Source of the DNA: Legionellaceae bacterium
GTDB lineage: Bacteria > Pseudomonadota > Gammaproteobacteria > Legionellales > Legionellaceae
Direction of reading: 5' to 3'
Assembly: GCA_027449525.1 (NCBI GenBank)
Contig: DAIDLK010000038.1
Location: forward strand, 1-7,570
DNA: 7,570 bases
Position numbers and translations under genes: made by a program. Numbering within the stretch: position 1 is the first letter of the stretch; every line of letters begins with the position of its first letter. The notes below the pieces were generated by a model. That model saw only the letters and a list, made by a program, of their open reading frames with translations. It was not told the DNA's origin and ran no database searches. Of the stretch, positions 1 to 5,685 are shown piece after piece.

Positions 1-10
1 TGCAGTCGTT

Positions 11-39
11 TCATGCCGCAAAGCATGATCCCTTTTTTT
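11..39 (+). terminator. Possible rho-independent terminator of a gene left of the window
   Basis: A perfect 6-bp stem, TCATGC (11-16) and GCATGA (23-28), encloses the loop CGCAAA. Four bases later comes a run of seven T (33-39). The T run lies on the plus-strand side, so the hairpin would end a plus-strand transcript arriving from outside the window. It would not serve the minus-strand genes at 64-1716. The stem is short and not especially GC-rich, and the T run is slightly distant, so the call is tentative. Confidence 0.35.
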
Positions 40-63
40 GTTCAATGCAAGCATTTTGAAAGA

Positions 64-318
64 TCACGGGTATATACCTAGCGCACCGTTTTTACCATTA
101 GGACTTGTCACGGTGAATTCGTCGCCCACAAAATCGATAATGTTAATGGTTTGTTGCTTGCCCTGCGAGCTCCAGTAGCCGCCAATCTCGGCCAGCGTAT
201 GTCCGGTAGGGATGAAGGACATCCTATCGGCAAAACTGGATGAAGAGCAAAGTAACATTAGGCAGCCAGCTAAGTTCAAAGCGAGTTTTCCAGAGGTTGT
301 ATGGGTTATTTTTATCAT
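64..318 (-). CDS. Truncated paralogue of the adjacent outer-membrane beta-barrel protein (84 aa)
   Basis: This 84-residue product has a likely signal peptide (hydrophobic core around residues 11-27, cleavage probably after SSFA, near residue 30). Its mature part of about 53 residues matches the N-terminus of the neighbouring barrel: GGYWSSQG is identical, followed by a similar QxINI-x-GD-FTV-x-NG-NG pattern. The match ends at GIY, where the neighbour reads VGYFLN, and the frame stops two codons later at TGA. All later barrel strands are missing, and the bases left of 64 do not encode them in any frame. Its ATG shares one base with the neighbour's TAA (TAATG), with GGAG ten bases upstream, so translation is probably coupled to the barrel gene. 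It is either a decaying duplicate cut by a deletion or rearrangement, or a short exported protein. The divergence from its neighbour (roughly half the aligned residues differ) with an intact frame makes a very recent break less obvious. Confidence 0.6.
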   Translation of the reverse strand: MIKITHTTSGKLALNLAGCLMLLCSSSSFADRMSFIPTGHTLAEIGGYWSSQGKQQTINIIDFVGDEFTVTSPNGKNGALGIYP

Positions 319-1049
319 TAAAAAGTTACTCCACAGATGATTGCGTTTGCATAATTGCTGCCCGTTGAAAGGTCCGTTAGTATTTGATTGGTCTGTTTGG
401 TGAAAGTGCCTTTACCAAGGTAAAAAAATCGATACCCGCAGGCAAGTGCATACGTATTGAGTGCATTAAATTCTAACGCCATGCCGGCCGTTGCACTAAA
501 CGTCACTTGACTATCACCAATAAATGCATTATGAGGCACACTATTAGTTCGTATGGATTTTTCGGTGAAATTGCCGGTACTAATAAAGTTAGGTCCTATG
601 CCTATGTTCATGTTGAGAGCGTATGGTAGTGTTTCTGGTGTCAGTTTGACTTGGCTTGTGACATACAGCGGGTAATGGGTAATTGTGTAGCTGTAAGCAA
701 GATTGTTATAGCGTTGTTCTTGAATGACCTGTCCAGAGACAGATGTTTTTGGCAGATAAAAGAAATTGAGGCCATGTGATAGCTCAAAATAATCATAGTC
801 CGTACTGTTTAGAAAGTAACCTACCCCAACTAACCCGTTGCGACCATTGCCATCGGTTACGGTGAAGTAATCGCCTTTGGAGGCATTGATATTAATCGAT
901 TGAGACTCACCTTGAGAACTCCAGTAGCCGCCTACAGCTACGGTTGGGTGTCCACTGGATAAGTTACTAGCTTGAGCAAAGGAGGTGAGCGACAGAATTG
1001 CGCAAAACAAGGCACATTGCTTAGTATCGTTACGCATGAAATCCTGCAT
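318..1049 (-). CDS. Outer-membrane beta-barrel protein, Legionella-type family
   Basis: A predicted outer-membrane protein of about 243 residues. A signal peptide (hydrophobic stretch CALFCAILSLTSFAQA) is followed by a mature region rich in alternating hydrophobic and polar strands, with many aromatic and Gly residues. It shows GGYWSSQG near the mature N-terminus, then GD-FTV, NG-GLVGVGYFLN, NLAYSYTI, GIGPNF and CGYRFFYLGKGTF, and it ends in Gly-Val-Thr-Phe, a C-terminal aromatic typical of barrel proteins. I recognise this pattern from outer-membrane beta-barrel proteins of Legionella; the molecular role is unknown and could be a small porin or adhesin-like protein. A TTG at 1067 extends the frame, but ATG at 1049 (AAGG six bases upstream) or ATG at 1037 (AGGA four bases upstream) fits a signal peptide better; I chose 1049. 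It lies downstream of the IcmL-like gene on the same strand and is followed by its truncated paralogue, one base overlapping. Confidence 0.8.
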   Translation of the reverse strand: MQDFMRNDTKQCALFCAILSLTSFAQASNLSSGHPTVAVGGYWSSQGESQSININASKGDYFTVTDGNGRNGLVGVGYFLNSTDYDYFELSHGLNFFYLPKTSVSGQVIQEQRYNNLAYSYTITHYPLYVTSQVKLTPETLPYALNMNIGIGPNFISTGNFTEKSIRTNSVPHNAFIGDSQVTFSATAGMALEFNALNTYALACGYRFFYLGKGTFTKQTNQILTDLSTGSNYANAIICGVTF

Positions 1050-1164
1050 ACCTAACCTTAGTTTCAATACTAATTGCCATTCTTCTTACTAACCTAACAA
1101 GGATGCATAGAGACTTCAAGGTTTTTCTTGCTAAGGGTTAATGGTTTTTTTGCATGCAGAGGTA

Positions 1165-1716
1165 TTATGGTTTTGGATTGTCCGTTTTTGTTGGAGTGGC
1201 AATGAGCTGGACGATACCTAAATCGCCAGATGGCTTGCGATGGACTAACAAGTCAATGCTGAGCAATTGGGCAACTTTTTGCTCTTTATTGGCATACACG
1301 ACGTTGAGCGGCACCGACACTTTCCATTCGTTTTCCTTCAGCAAAATAACGGTAGCTTTGCCTTGCACTTGGCTAGAGACATTGAGTTGGTTGGTTTTTA
1401 TCGCCTCTAGATTACCCGATTGATGCATAGCATCATTGAAGCCTTTCCAGCCTTGGTCTGTGTAACATGCTTTTAGTTGTTCAAGCTGATTGTCAATACT
1501 AGCATGATCAAATGTAAAAGAACTGGCGGCGGCTTGGTTCGCCCAGGCTTCCACGGTAGCCGGTGGGATGGGTTGTGTGTCTTTGGAAAAATGAGAGTCG
1601 CACGTTATATTGCTAGGTACTGTGGTAGCCTGCGGAACGGTGGGGGTGGTCGTTTCAGCGAATACGCTCAGTGGCAGTATGAAAGAGAAAGCTGCTAAGT
1701 GTCGGAATAGTTTCAT
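1165..1716 (-). CDS. IcmL/DotI-like periplasmic protein (type IVB secretion family)
   Basis: A 183-residue exported protein. Residues 1-20 form a signal peptide (basic start MKLFRH, hydrophobic core, VFA before the likely cleavage site). A Thr/Pro-rich linker (21-35) leads into a domain resembling the periplasmic domain of DotI/IcmL, an inner-membrane-anchored part of the Dot/Icm type IVB secretion system. Visible signatures are EAWANQAAASSFTFD (56-70), the YTDQGW turn (85-90), NEWKVSVPLNVVY (129-141), and the last strands IDLLVHR (154-160) and GIVQLIA (167-173). True DotI/IcmL has an N-terminal membrane anchor; here a cleavable-looking signal peptide replaces it, as in the stand-alone IcmL-like paralogues of Legionellales. 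Cys39 and Cys84 are the only mature cysteines and could form a disulfide (inference). ATG at 1716 is preceded by GAGG nine bases upstream. The gene is divergent from the reductase gene and upstream of the barrel gene on the same strand, about 115 bases away. Confidence 0.8.
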   Translation of the reverse strand: MKLFRHLAAFSFILPLSVFAETTTPTVPQATTVPSNITCDSHFSKDTQPIPPATVEAWANQAAASSFTFDHASIDNQLEQLKACYTDQGWKGFNDAMHQSGNLEAIKTNQLNVSSQVQGKATVILLKENEWKVSVPLNVVYANKEQKVAQLLSIDLLVHRKPSGDLGIVQLIATPTKTDNPKP

Positions 1717-1771
1717 TTTTTATGGCCTCGGGCTGAGTAACGTTGTTTACTGAATACTCTGCCAGGTTTGG

Positions 1772-1800
1772 TTGACACTTTCAATCCCTGTGCCTATGAT
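1772..1800 (+). promoter_or_regulatory. Sigma-70-type promoter for the reductase-transporter operon
   Basis: A -35 box TTGACA (1772-1777, perfect consensus), a 17-base spacer and a -10 box TATGAT (1795-1800, one mismatch) predict a transcript start near 1807, about 29 bases before the GTG start of the reductase gene. It is the best -35 and -10 pair in the window. The -35 box lies in the left arm of an inverted repeat and the expected start lies in the right arm, so a protein bound to the dyad would probably affect its use. Confidence 0.75.
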
Positions 1801-1813
1801 TCGAAAGTGTTAA
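1772..1813. repeat. Inverted repeat spanning the promoter, candidate operator
   Basis: The left arm TTGACACTTTC (1772-1782) and right arm GAAAGTGTTAA (1803-1813) are reverse complements at 10 of 11 positions, including a perfect 8-bp core ACACTTTC/GAAAGTGT. The arm centres are 31 bases apart, close to three helical turns, so two half-sites would face the same side of the DNA. The left arm contains the -35 box and the right arm covers the predicted transcript start. It sits between the divergent IcmL-like and reductase genes and might control both. No regulator gene is visible in the window, and regulation is inferred only from geometry. Confidence 0.5.
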
Positions 1814-1835
1814 TGACCTTAAGCGTGAGGACTGT

Positions 1836-2567
1836 GTGTTTGTTATTACCGGCGGCGGGAGTGGAATTGGACGAGCGTTAGCTATTACCCTGGACGCCCG
1901 TGGCTATGATGTACTAATTGTTGGGCGTCGATCGACTCAGTTAGCAGAGGTGGTCGCGAAAGGGAAACAAATTGAAGCCTGTTGTACTGATCTTTCCACT
2001 GTTTCTGGCCGTTCGGTTTTAGTGGAGCGGCTAAGCCGCTACCCGAGCCTGCTCGGTTTGGTACATAATGCCGGGATTATTGAACCGATCGCCCCGTTGC
2101 GTAAAGTTAATGAAATGAACTGGCGCACGGTGATGGCAACCAATATTGAAGCGCCGCTTTGGCTAACCCAAGCTTTGTTTAGTCAGTTAATTGACGGACG
2201 TATATTGCATGTCGGTTCTGGTGCGGCGTATTTTCCTGTTAAAGGTTGGGCTGCTTATTGTGTATCCAAAGCAGCGCTGGCGATGCTAACGCGGTGTTGG
2301 CAATTAGAACATCCTGAGCTTGCTTTAGCGAGTGTTATGCCGGGTATTATTGATACCGATATGCAGGCGATTATTCGTCAGGCCAACGGTATGGATCAAG
2401 CGAAACAAAACTATTTTATTGCACTCAAAAACTCGAATCATCTCCTGAGCGCCCAACAAGTTGCGGAATTTTTAGCACATCTTTTGTTGGACGTCAGTCG
2501 TGCTGATTACGTTGCTAAGGAATGGGATATTTATACTGATAGCAAACACGAGTTCCCACATGCATAA
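1836..2567 (+). CDS. Short-chain dehydrogenase/reductase, sepiapterin/benzil reductase-like
   Basis: A 243-residue NAD(P)-dependent oxidoreductase of the classical SDR family. The Rossmann glycine motif TGGGSGIG is at residues 5-12, Arg31-Arg32 at the end of strand 2 suggest NADPH preference, and HNAG is at 77-80. Asn103, Ser128, Tyr141 and Lys145 (in YCVSK) match the catalytic tetrad, and PGIIDTDM (169-176) is the usual cofactor-nicotinamide loop. The run from Ser128 through GWAAYCVSKAAL resembles the sepiapterin reductase/benzil reductase subgroup, but the real substrate cannot be read from the sequence. Translation starts at GTG, with GAGG five bases upstream; an in-frame stop at 1797-1799 and no other start codon leave this as the only choice. 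As a result the protein begins almost directly in the first beta strand. The last 8 bases overlap the transporter gene, implying one operon under the promoter at 1772-1800. Confidence 0.88.
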   Translation: MFVITGGGSGIGRALAITLDARGYDVLIVGRRSTQLAEVVAKGKQIEACCTDLSTVSGRSVLVERLSRYPSLLGLVHNAGIIEPIAPLRKVNEMNWRTVMATNIEAPLWLTQALFSQLIDGRILHVGSGAAYFPVKGWAAYCVSKAALAMLTRCWQLEHPELALASVMPGIIDTDMQAIIRQANGMDQAKQNYFIALKNSNHLLSAQQVAEFLAHLLLDVSRADYVAKEWDIYTDSKHEFPHA

Positions 2568-4545
2568 CACACCAGCTGAGATAACCTGGCGCGTTATGCT
2601 CCTTGCGGTTGTTTTGACGATTTTGTTGGCGGCGTCCAATGCGTATTTAGCTTTGAAATTGGGGATGCTAACGTCAGCGTCAATTCCAGCGGCTATTATT
2701 TCCATGGGAATCTTACGTTTTTTTAAGCAAGCAACTATTCTAGAAAATAACGCCGTACAAACAGCGGCTTCGGCTGGTGAAGCGGTAGCTGGTGGTATTG
2801 TCTACACCATTCCAGCATTAATCATTATCCACTACTGGCATCATTTTGATTACTTCACGAATGCAAGCATTGCTTTTTTTGGCGGAATTTTAGGTGTGCT
2901 ATTCTCTATTCCTTTGCGCCGTATTCTAGTCAATGAGCCATTATTAAATTTTCCTGAGGGGCAGGCTATTGCTGAAGTATTGAAAGCATCCGATGAGGGA
3001 AAAAGCTTTTCTCATTTACTCCATGGCAGTATGATTGGCGCGTTACTGGAGTTTTTGCAAGAAGGGCTCAATCTCATGGCAGGCAGCTGGGGATATTGGT
3101 TCATGCTAAAGCGCATGCTGGTGGGAATTAGTTTAGGCTTTTCTGCCACGCTGATTGGTGCTGGCTATTTGATTGGTGAACAGATGGCGTTTAGTATTTT
3201 TTTGGGCGCTATCATCGCGTGGTTTTTTGCACTACCATGGCTTAGTTATGTCCAATCGGGATTATTGACTGATTCGGCGCATACTACTATGTTGAGGCTG
3301 TGGGAGCATGATTTACGCTATCTAGGCATTGGGGCCATGTTATGTGCTGGGGGTTGGACCTTCCTGCTGTTGATTAAGCCGCTTTGGCGTCGAATTCATG
3401 CCTCATTAAGGTTTACTGAGCGTGTTAGTCCGTTCAGCAAAGTGCCATGCACCGACCGTGATTTACCTGCACGCTTTAATGCCATCATCTTGTGTTTAGT
3501 AGCCTATTGTTTATACCGCTTGTTTCAGGTGGTTTTACCTTTGCATGCCGTTGGTTTTACGGCGGCGGCGGCCGGTTGGTTAGTGTTTGCAGCGGTATTG
3601 TATGTATTTAGTGTTGGATTTTTCTTTTCCATTATCACGGCGTATTTTTCGGGTATGGTTGGTGTGTCAGCAAGCCCTGGAAGTTCGGTAGTCATCGCCG
3701 GTATTTTATTTGCCGCTTGGTTATTACTCAGCGCCGTACAATTGGGAATTAGCGTACCTTTAGGTGCAGAGCAATTAAAAGCAGTTGAAGCCGTAACAAT
3801 TATTATTGCCTCTGTCGTGACTGGTATTGCAGCTATTGCAAATGACAACACGCAAGATCTTAAAGTCGGGCAACTGGTCGGTGCCACTCCATGGAAACAG
3901 CAGCTAATGCTGATTTTGGGTGTAACGGTTTCAGCTTTAGTGATTCCACTGGTAATGCAGTTATTGTTTGATGTATACGGTATCGCTGGCGTCATGCCTC
4001 GCGCTGGCATGGACATTGGTCGTTCGTTGCCAGCACCTACCGCTGCATTATTTGCGGCAATTACTGAAGCGGTATTTCATTATCAACTGCCATGGCAAAT
4101 GATGTGGAGTGGTGCTGTGGTGATTGCTGTGTTACTGGTGATAAACACTTTGGTAAGCATTCGTTCGCAACAACGTTTATCCGTACTAGGTGTTGCTGTT
4201 GGCATGTATTTGCCACTCTCATCGTCTGTGCCGTTATTGTTCGGTGGATTGATTGCGCGCCGAGTGAATCAGCACTTGTTGCGCGCGCATGGTTCGTCCG
4301 CTTCGCAAAAAATTGGCAAACAAATTGGTACGTTACTTGCTTGCGGTTTAGTAGCGGGAGCTGCACTCATGGATGTTGTGTTGGCTTTGGTGTTCTCACT
4401 CACGCATCGCCAAAATCTTCTATCGCTGTTTGGTCTAAGCTGGCAACCTTGGAGCGTTGTGTTGAGCATCGTGACGATTGGTGGCTTAGCGTGCTGGATG
4501 GTTCGACAGGTCGTGTATCAGGCTGATAGAGAGGGTTCAATCTAA
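2560..4545 (+). CDS. OPT-family oligopeptide transporter
   Basis: A 661-residue inner-membrane protein with at least a dozen hydrophobic segments, the usual size for bacterial OPT/YSL-type transporters, which import small peptides, probably with protons. Family landmarks are SNAYLALKLG (26-35), NNAVQTAASAGEAVAGG (63-79), FPEGQA (131-136), SGMVGVSASPGSS (364-376), ANDNTQDLKVGQLVG (427-441), PAPTA (491-495) and YLPLSSSVPLLFGG (550-563). Transport of peptides rather than siderophore-like or other compounds is inferred from the family. The frame is open back to 2500, but the extra 20 residues would lie wholly inside the reductase gene. ATG at 2560 overlaps that gene's end by 8 bases, has only a weak GAG seven bases upstream and gives the normal family N-terminus, so I chose it and expect translational coupling. 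In an intracellular or amoeba-associated bacterium, peptide import would feed amino acid catabolism (inference). Confidence 0.92.
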   Translation: MHNTPAEITWRVMLLAVVLTILLAASNAYLALKLGMLTSASIPAAIISMGILRFFKQATILENNAVQTAASAGEAVAGGIVYTIPALIIIHYWHHFDYFTNASIAFFGGILGVLFSIPLRRILVNEPLLNFPEGQAIAEVLKASDEGKSFSHLLHGSMIGALLEFLQEGLNLMAGSWGYWFMLKRMLVGISLGFSATLIGAGYLIGEQMAFSIFLGAIIAWFFALPWLSYVQSGLLTDSAHTTMLRLWEHDLRYLGIGAMLCAGGWTFLLLIKPLWRRIHASLRFTERVSPFSKVPCTDRDLPARFNAIILCLVAYCLYRLFQVVLPLHAVGFTAAAAGWLVFAAVLYVFSVGFFFSIITAYFSGMVGVSASPGSSVVIAGILFAAWLLLSAVQLGISVPLGAEQLKAVEAVTIIIASVVTGIAAIANDNTQDLKVGQLVGATPWKQQLMLILGVTVSALVIPLVMQLLFDVYGIAGVMPRAGMDIGRSLPAPTAALFAAITEAVFHYQLPWQMMWSGAVVIAVLLVINTLVSIRSQQRLSVLGVAVGMYLPLSSSVPLLFGGLIARRVNQHLLRAHGSSASQKIGKQIGTLLACGLVAGAALMDVVLALVFSLTHRQNLLSLFGLSWQPWSVVLSIVTIGGLACWMVRQVVYQADREGSI

Positions 4546-4589
4546 GTCAGTTCAATTGAGCGGTAATCGTTGATTTAAATTAAAGCATG

Positions 4590-4618
4590 TTGAGTAGCTT
4601 AATTTGATACGATATAAT
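4590..4618 (+). promoter_or_regulatory. Sigma-70-type promoter for the membrane-protein pair
   Basis: TTGAGT (4590-4595), a 17-base spacer and a perfect TATAAT (4613-4618) predict a transcript start near 4625, leaving a leader of about 24 bases before the ATG at 4649. The leader carries AGGGA (4638-4642) as ribosome binding site. The -10 box lies at the centre of an inverted repeat described separately. Confidence 0.75.
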
Positions 4619-4634
4619 CGTCGCAATCAAATTA
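4600..4634. repeat. Inverted repeat centred on the -10 box, candidate operator
   Basis: TAATTTGAT (4600-4608) and ATCAAATTA (4626-4634) are perfect 9-bp reverse complements. Inside them ACGAT (4609-4613) and ATCGT (4617-4621) form a second perfect pair, with a four-base asymmetry (CGCA) on the right. The centre coincides with TATAAT, so binding here would block RNA polymerase. A weaker dyad, AAATTAAAGC (4577-4586) against GCTTAATTT (4597-4605, one bulged A), flanks the -35 box. The region is AT-rich, which raises the chance of accidental symmetry. Confidence 0.4.
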
Positions 4635-4648
4635 CCTAGGGAAGTCCT

Positions 4649-5188
4649 ATGACAGTTGCTCAAAATATGAAAACACTCGGTAAATATGGCATTTACACAG
4701 CACTTGCTGGGCAAGCGCTGGTTACTTTCCCTGGGCTTTTAGCGATTGATGTGATGCTTTTTTTGCCCGATGCAATCAGTGCTGCTTTTTGGGCGAGTGA
4801 TTTTAATTCGTTTCGATGGACAAGAGCGATGTGGCGTTCCTTGCTTGACCCTAAGCCTCAACATCAGTCGGAACAAGCGCATCTAAGGCAAGTAATCTAC
4901 AGTTCGTTTTTGTCAAGTTACGCTGCTCTGATGGTTGAAATTTCGTTGCCAATGTTACTGCTGAATTCAATAACTTTGTTTATGCTGTCTTTGGCCGTCA
5001 TGCACGTAGCGATTCCCTTGGTGTTGGCCGGCTGTTTGATGTACCGAGGCGGCGAGTTGCTGGAAGCAAAATCGCCAACACCGTCACCCGTCGCGCAAAC
5101 CCTTGCGCATGCGGGATTGTTCTCTGCTGCTAAATTCGTCACACCTTCATTTGTGAGTCAATTCAATGAATGCTGCCAAGTTAATTAA
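4649..5188 (+). CDS. Small membrane protein of unknown family, first of a tandem pair
   Basis: A 179-residue predicted inner-membrane protein that I do not recognise. A short polar N-terminus (MTVAQNMKTLGKYG) precedes a hydrophobic segment at about residues 15-39. A polar, aromatic and basic stretch follows (SDF and TRAMW, 50-82), then two hydrophobic segments at about 84-108 and 109-131, and a soluble tail of about 45 residues with Ser/Thr-Pro and a terminal ECC. It resembles the next gene product in order and in short motifs: a K-GKY-Y start, AIDV in the first hydrophobic segment, the SDF turn ahead of an MW pair, an LMY-GG-LLE exit, and TPSPV. The two are probably an old tandem duplication. 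ATG at 4649 has AGGGA six bases upstream and its own promoter, and the 3' end overlaps the next gene by 23 bases. No enzyme motif is visible; a structural, transport-accessory or secreted membrane-inserting role are all open. Confidence 0.75.
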   Translation: MTVAQNMKTLGKYGIYTALAGQALVTFPGLLAIDVMLFLPDAISAAFWASDFNSFRWTRAMWRSLLDPKPQHQSEQAHLRQVIYSSFLSSYAALMVEISLPMLLLNSITLFMLSLAVMHVAIPLVLAGCLMYRGGELLEAKSPTPSPVAQTLAHAGLFSAAKFVTPSFVSQFNECCQVN

Positions 5189-5657
5189 AAAAGTTGGTGA
5201 ATATACCCTTTATGCAGGGGTTGGAGCAACCATTTTAATGGCCTGTGTAGGTTCTGTAGCCGTTGATTTGGTGTTTATTGCAGCTTTAAATCAAAATGTG
5301 CGTGAGAATCGTGTGTCTGATTTCTGGCTAACTTTTTGGATGTGGCAGTGTTTTTCACCTGCTAGTAGTCATCCTTTATTGCTGCTACTTATTTCCCCGC
5401 TGCTCACTGCCGTAGCCATTGGACTTTCCGTTGCATTGAATGTCACTGCCGTTGGTTTATACCTTGCTTTAGGTTGGTCGATTGCTGCAACCACGCTTTT
5501 ATTGGGGCACTTGACCTATCAATTCGGTGCCTGGTTAGAACAACCCCTGAGTTCACAACGAACTCCATCAGTCAACCATTTCAGTTTTTTTAGTACGGGT
5601 ATTGCTACCGTAAGAGATGGCGCCGAATCTTGTTTCGCTCCGTTATTGTCGGTATAA
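5166..5657 (+). CDS. Small membrane protein of unknown family, second of a tandem pair
   Basis: A 163-residue predicted inner-membrane protein not recognised as a known family. Its plan copies the preceding protein: a charged start (MNAAKLIKKVGEY), a hydrophobic segment at about 13-41 containing AVDL, a polar loop with SDFWLTFWMW (51-60), two hydrophobic segments at about 69-91 and 92-116, then LTYQFGAWLE (116-125), RTPSV (132-136) and a short tail. The shared pattern supports tandem duplication followed by strong divergence. The start codon lies 23 bases inside the end of the previous gene, with GTGAG eight bases upstream, so the two are co-transcribed and probably translationally coupled. 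The stop at 5655-5657 falls within the -10 box of the promoter for the phosphorylase gene. Confidence 0.75.
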   Translation: MNAAKLIKKVGEYTLYAGVGATILMACVGSVAVDLVFIAALNQNVRENRVSDFWLTFWMWQCFSPASSHPLLLLLISPLLTAVAIGLSVALNVTAVGLYLALGWSIAATTLLLGHLTYQFGAWLEQPLSSQRTPSVNHFSFFSTGIATVRDGAESCFAPLLSV

Positions 5658-5658
5658 T
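5630..5658 (+). promoter_or_regulatory. Promoter for the purine nucleoside phosphorylase gene
   Basis: TTGTTT (5630-5635), a 17-base spacer and a perfect TATAAT (5653-5658) predict a transcript start near 5665, about 21 bases before the ATG at 5686. The promoter lies inside the last codons of the upstream membrane-protein gene, and the -10 box contains its TAA. The phosphorylase gene can therefore be expressed from its own start as well as by read-through from 4590-4618. Confidence 0.6.
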
Positions 5659-5685
5659 ATATCATCTTGAATTTGGATGTTCAGT

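Noticed and set aside
44..55. AATGCAAGCATT also present at 2860-2871
   Set aside because: It is a single 12-base near-palindrome, once outside genes and once inside the transporter, with no shared flanks; chance is the simplest explanation.
1154..1423. Plus-strand open frame of 89 codons opposite the IcmL-like gene
   Set aside because: It lies antisense to a gene with a clear domain match, signal peptide and ribosome binding site, and its own product shows no family features.
1717..1771. Minus-strand promoter for the IcmL-like gene
   Set aside because: Candidates such as TTGAAA with GAGTAT or TATTCA have 19- or 22-base spacers or poor -35 boxes, so none is convincing.
2500..2559. Upstream start for the transporter adding 20 residues
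   Set aside because: The extension is read entirely from within the reductase gene, and the family N-terminus begins near the ATG at 2560.
3525..4526. Several open frames on both strands inside the transporter gene
   Set aside because: They are fully contained in the OPT gene, whose family motifs run through the whole region.
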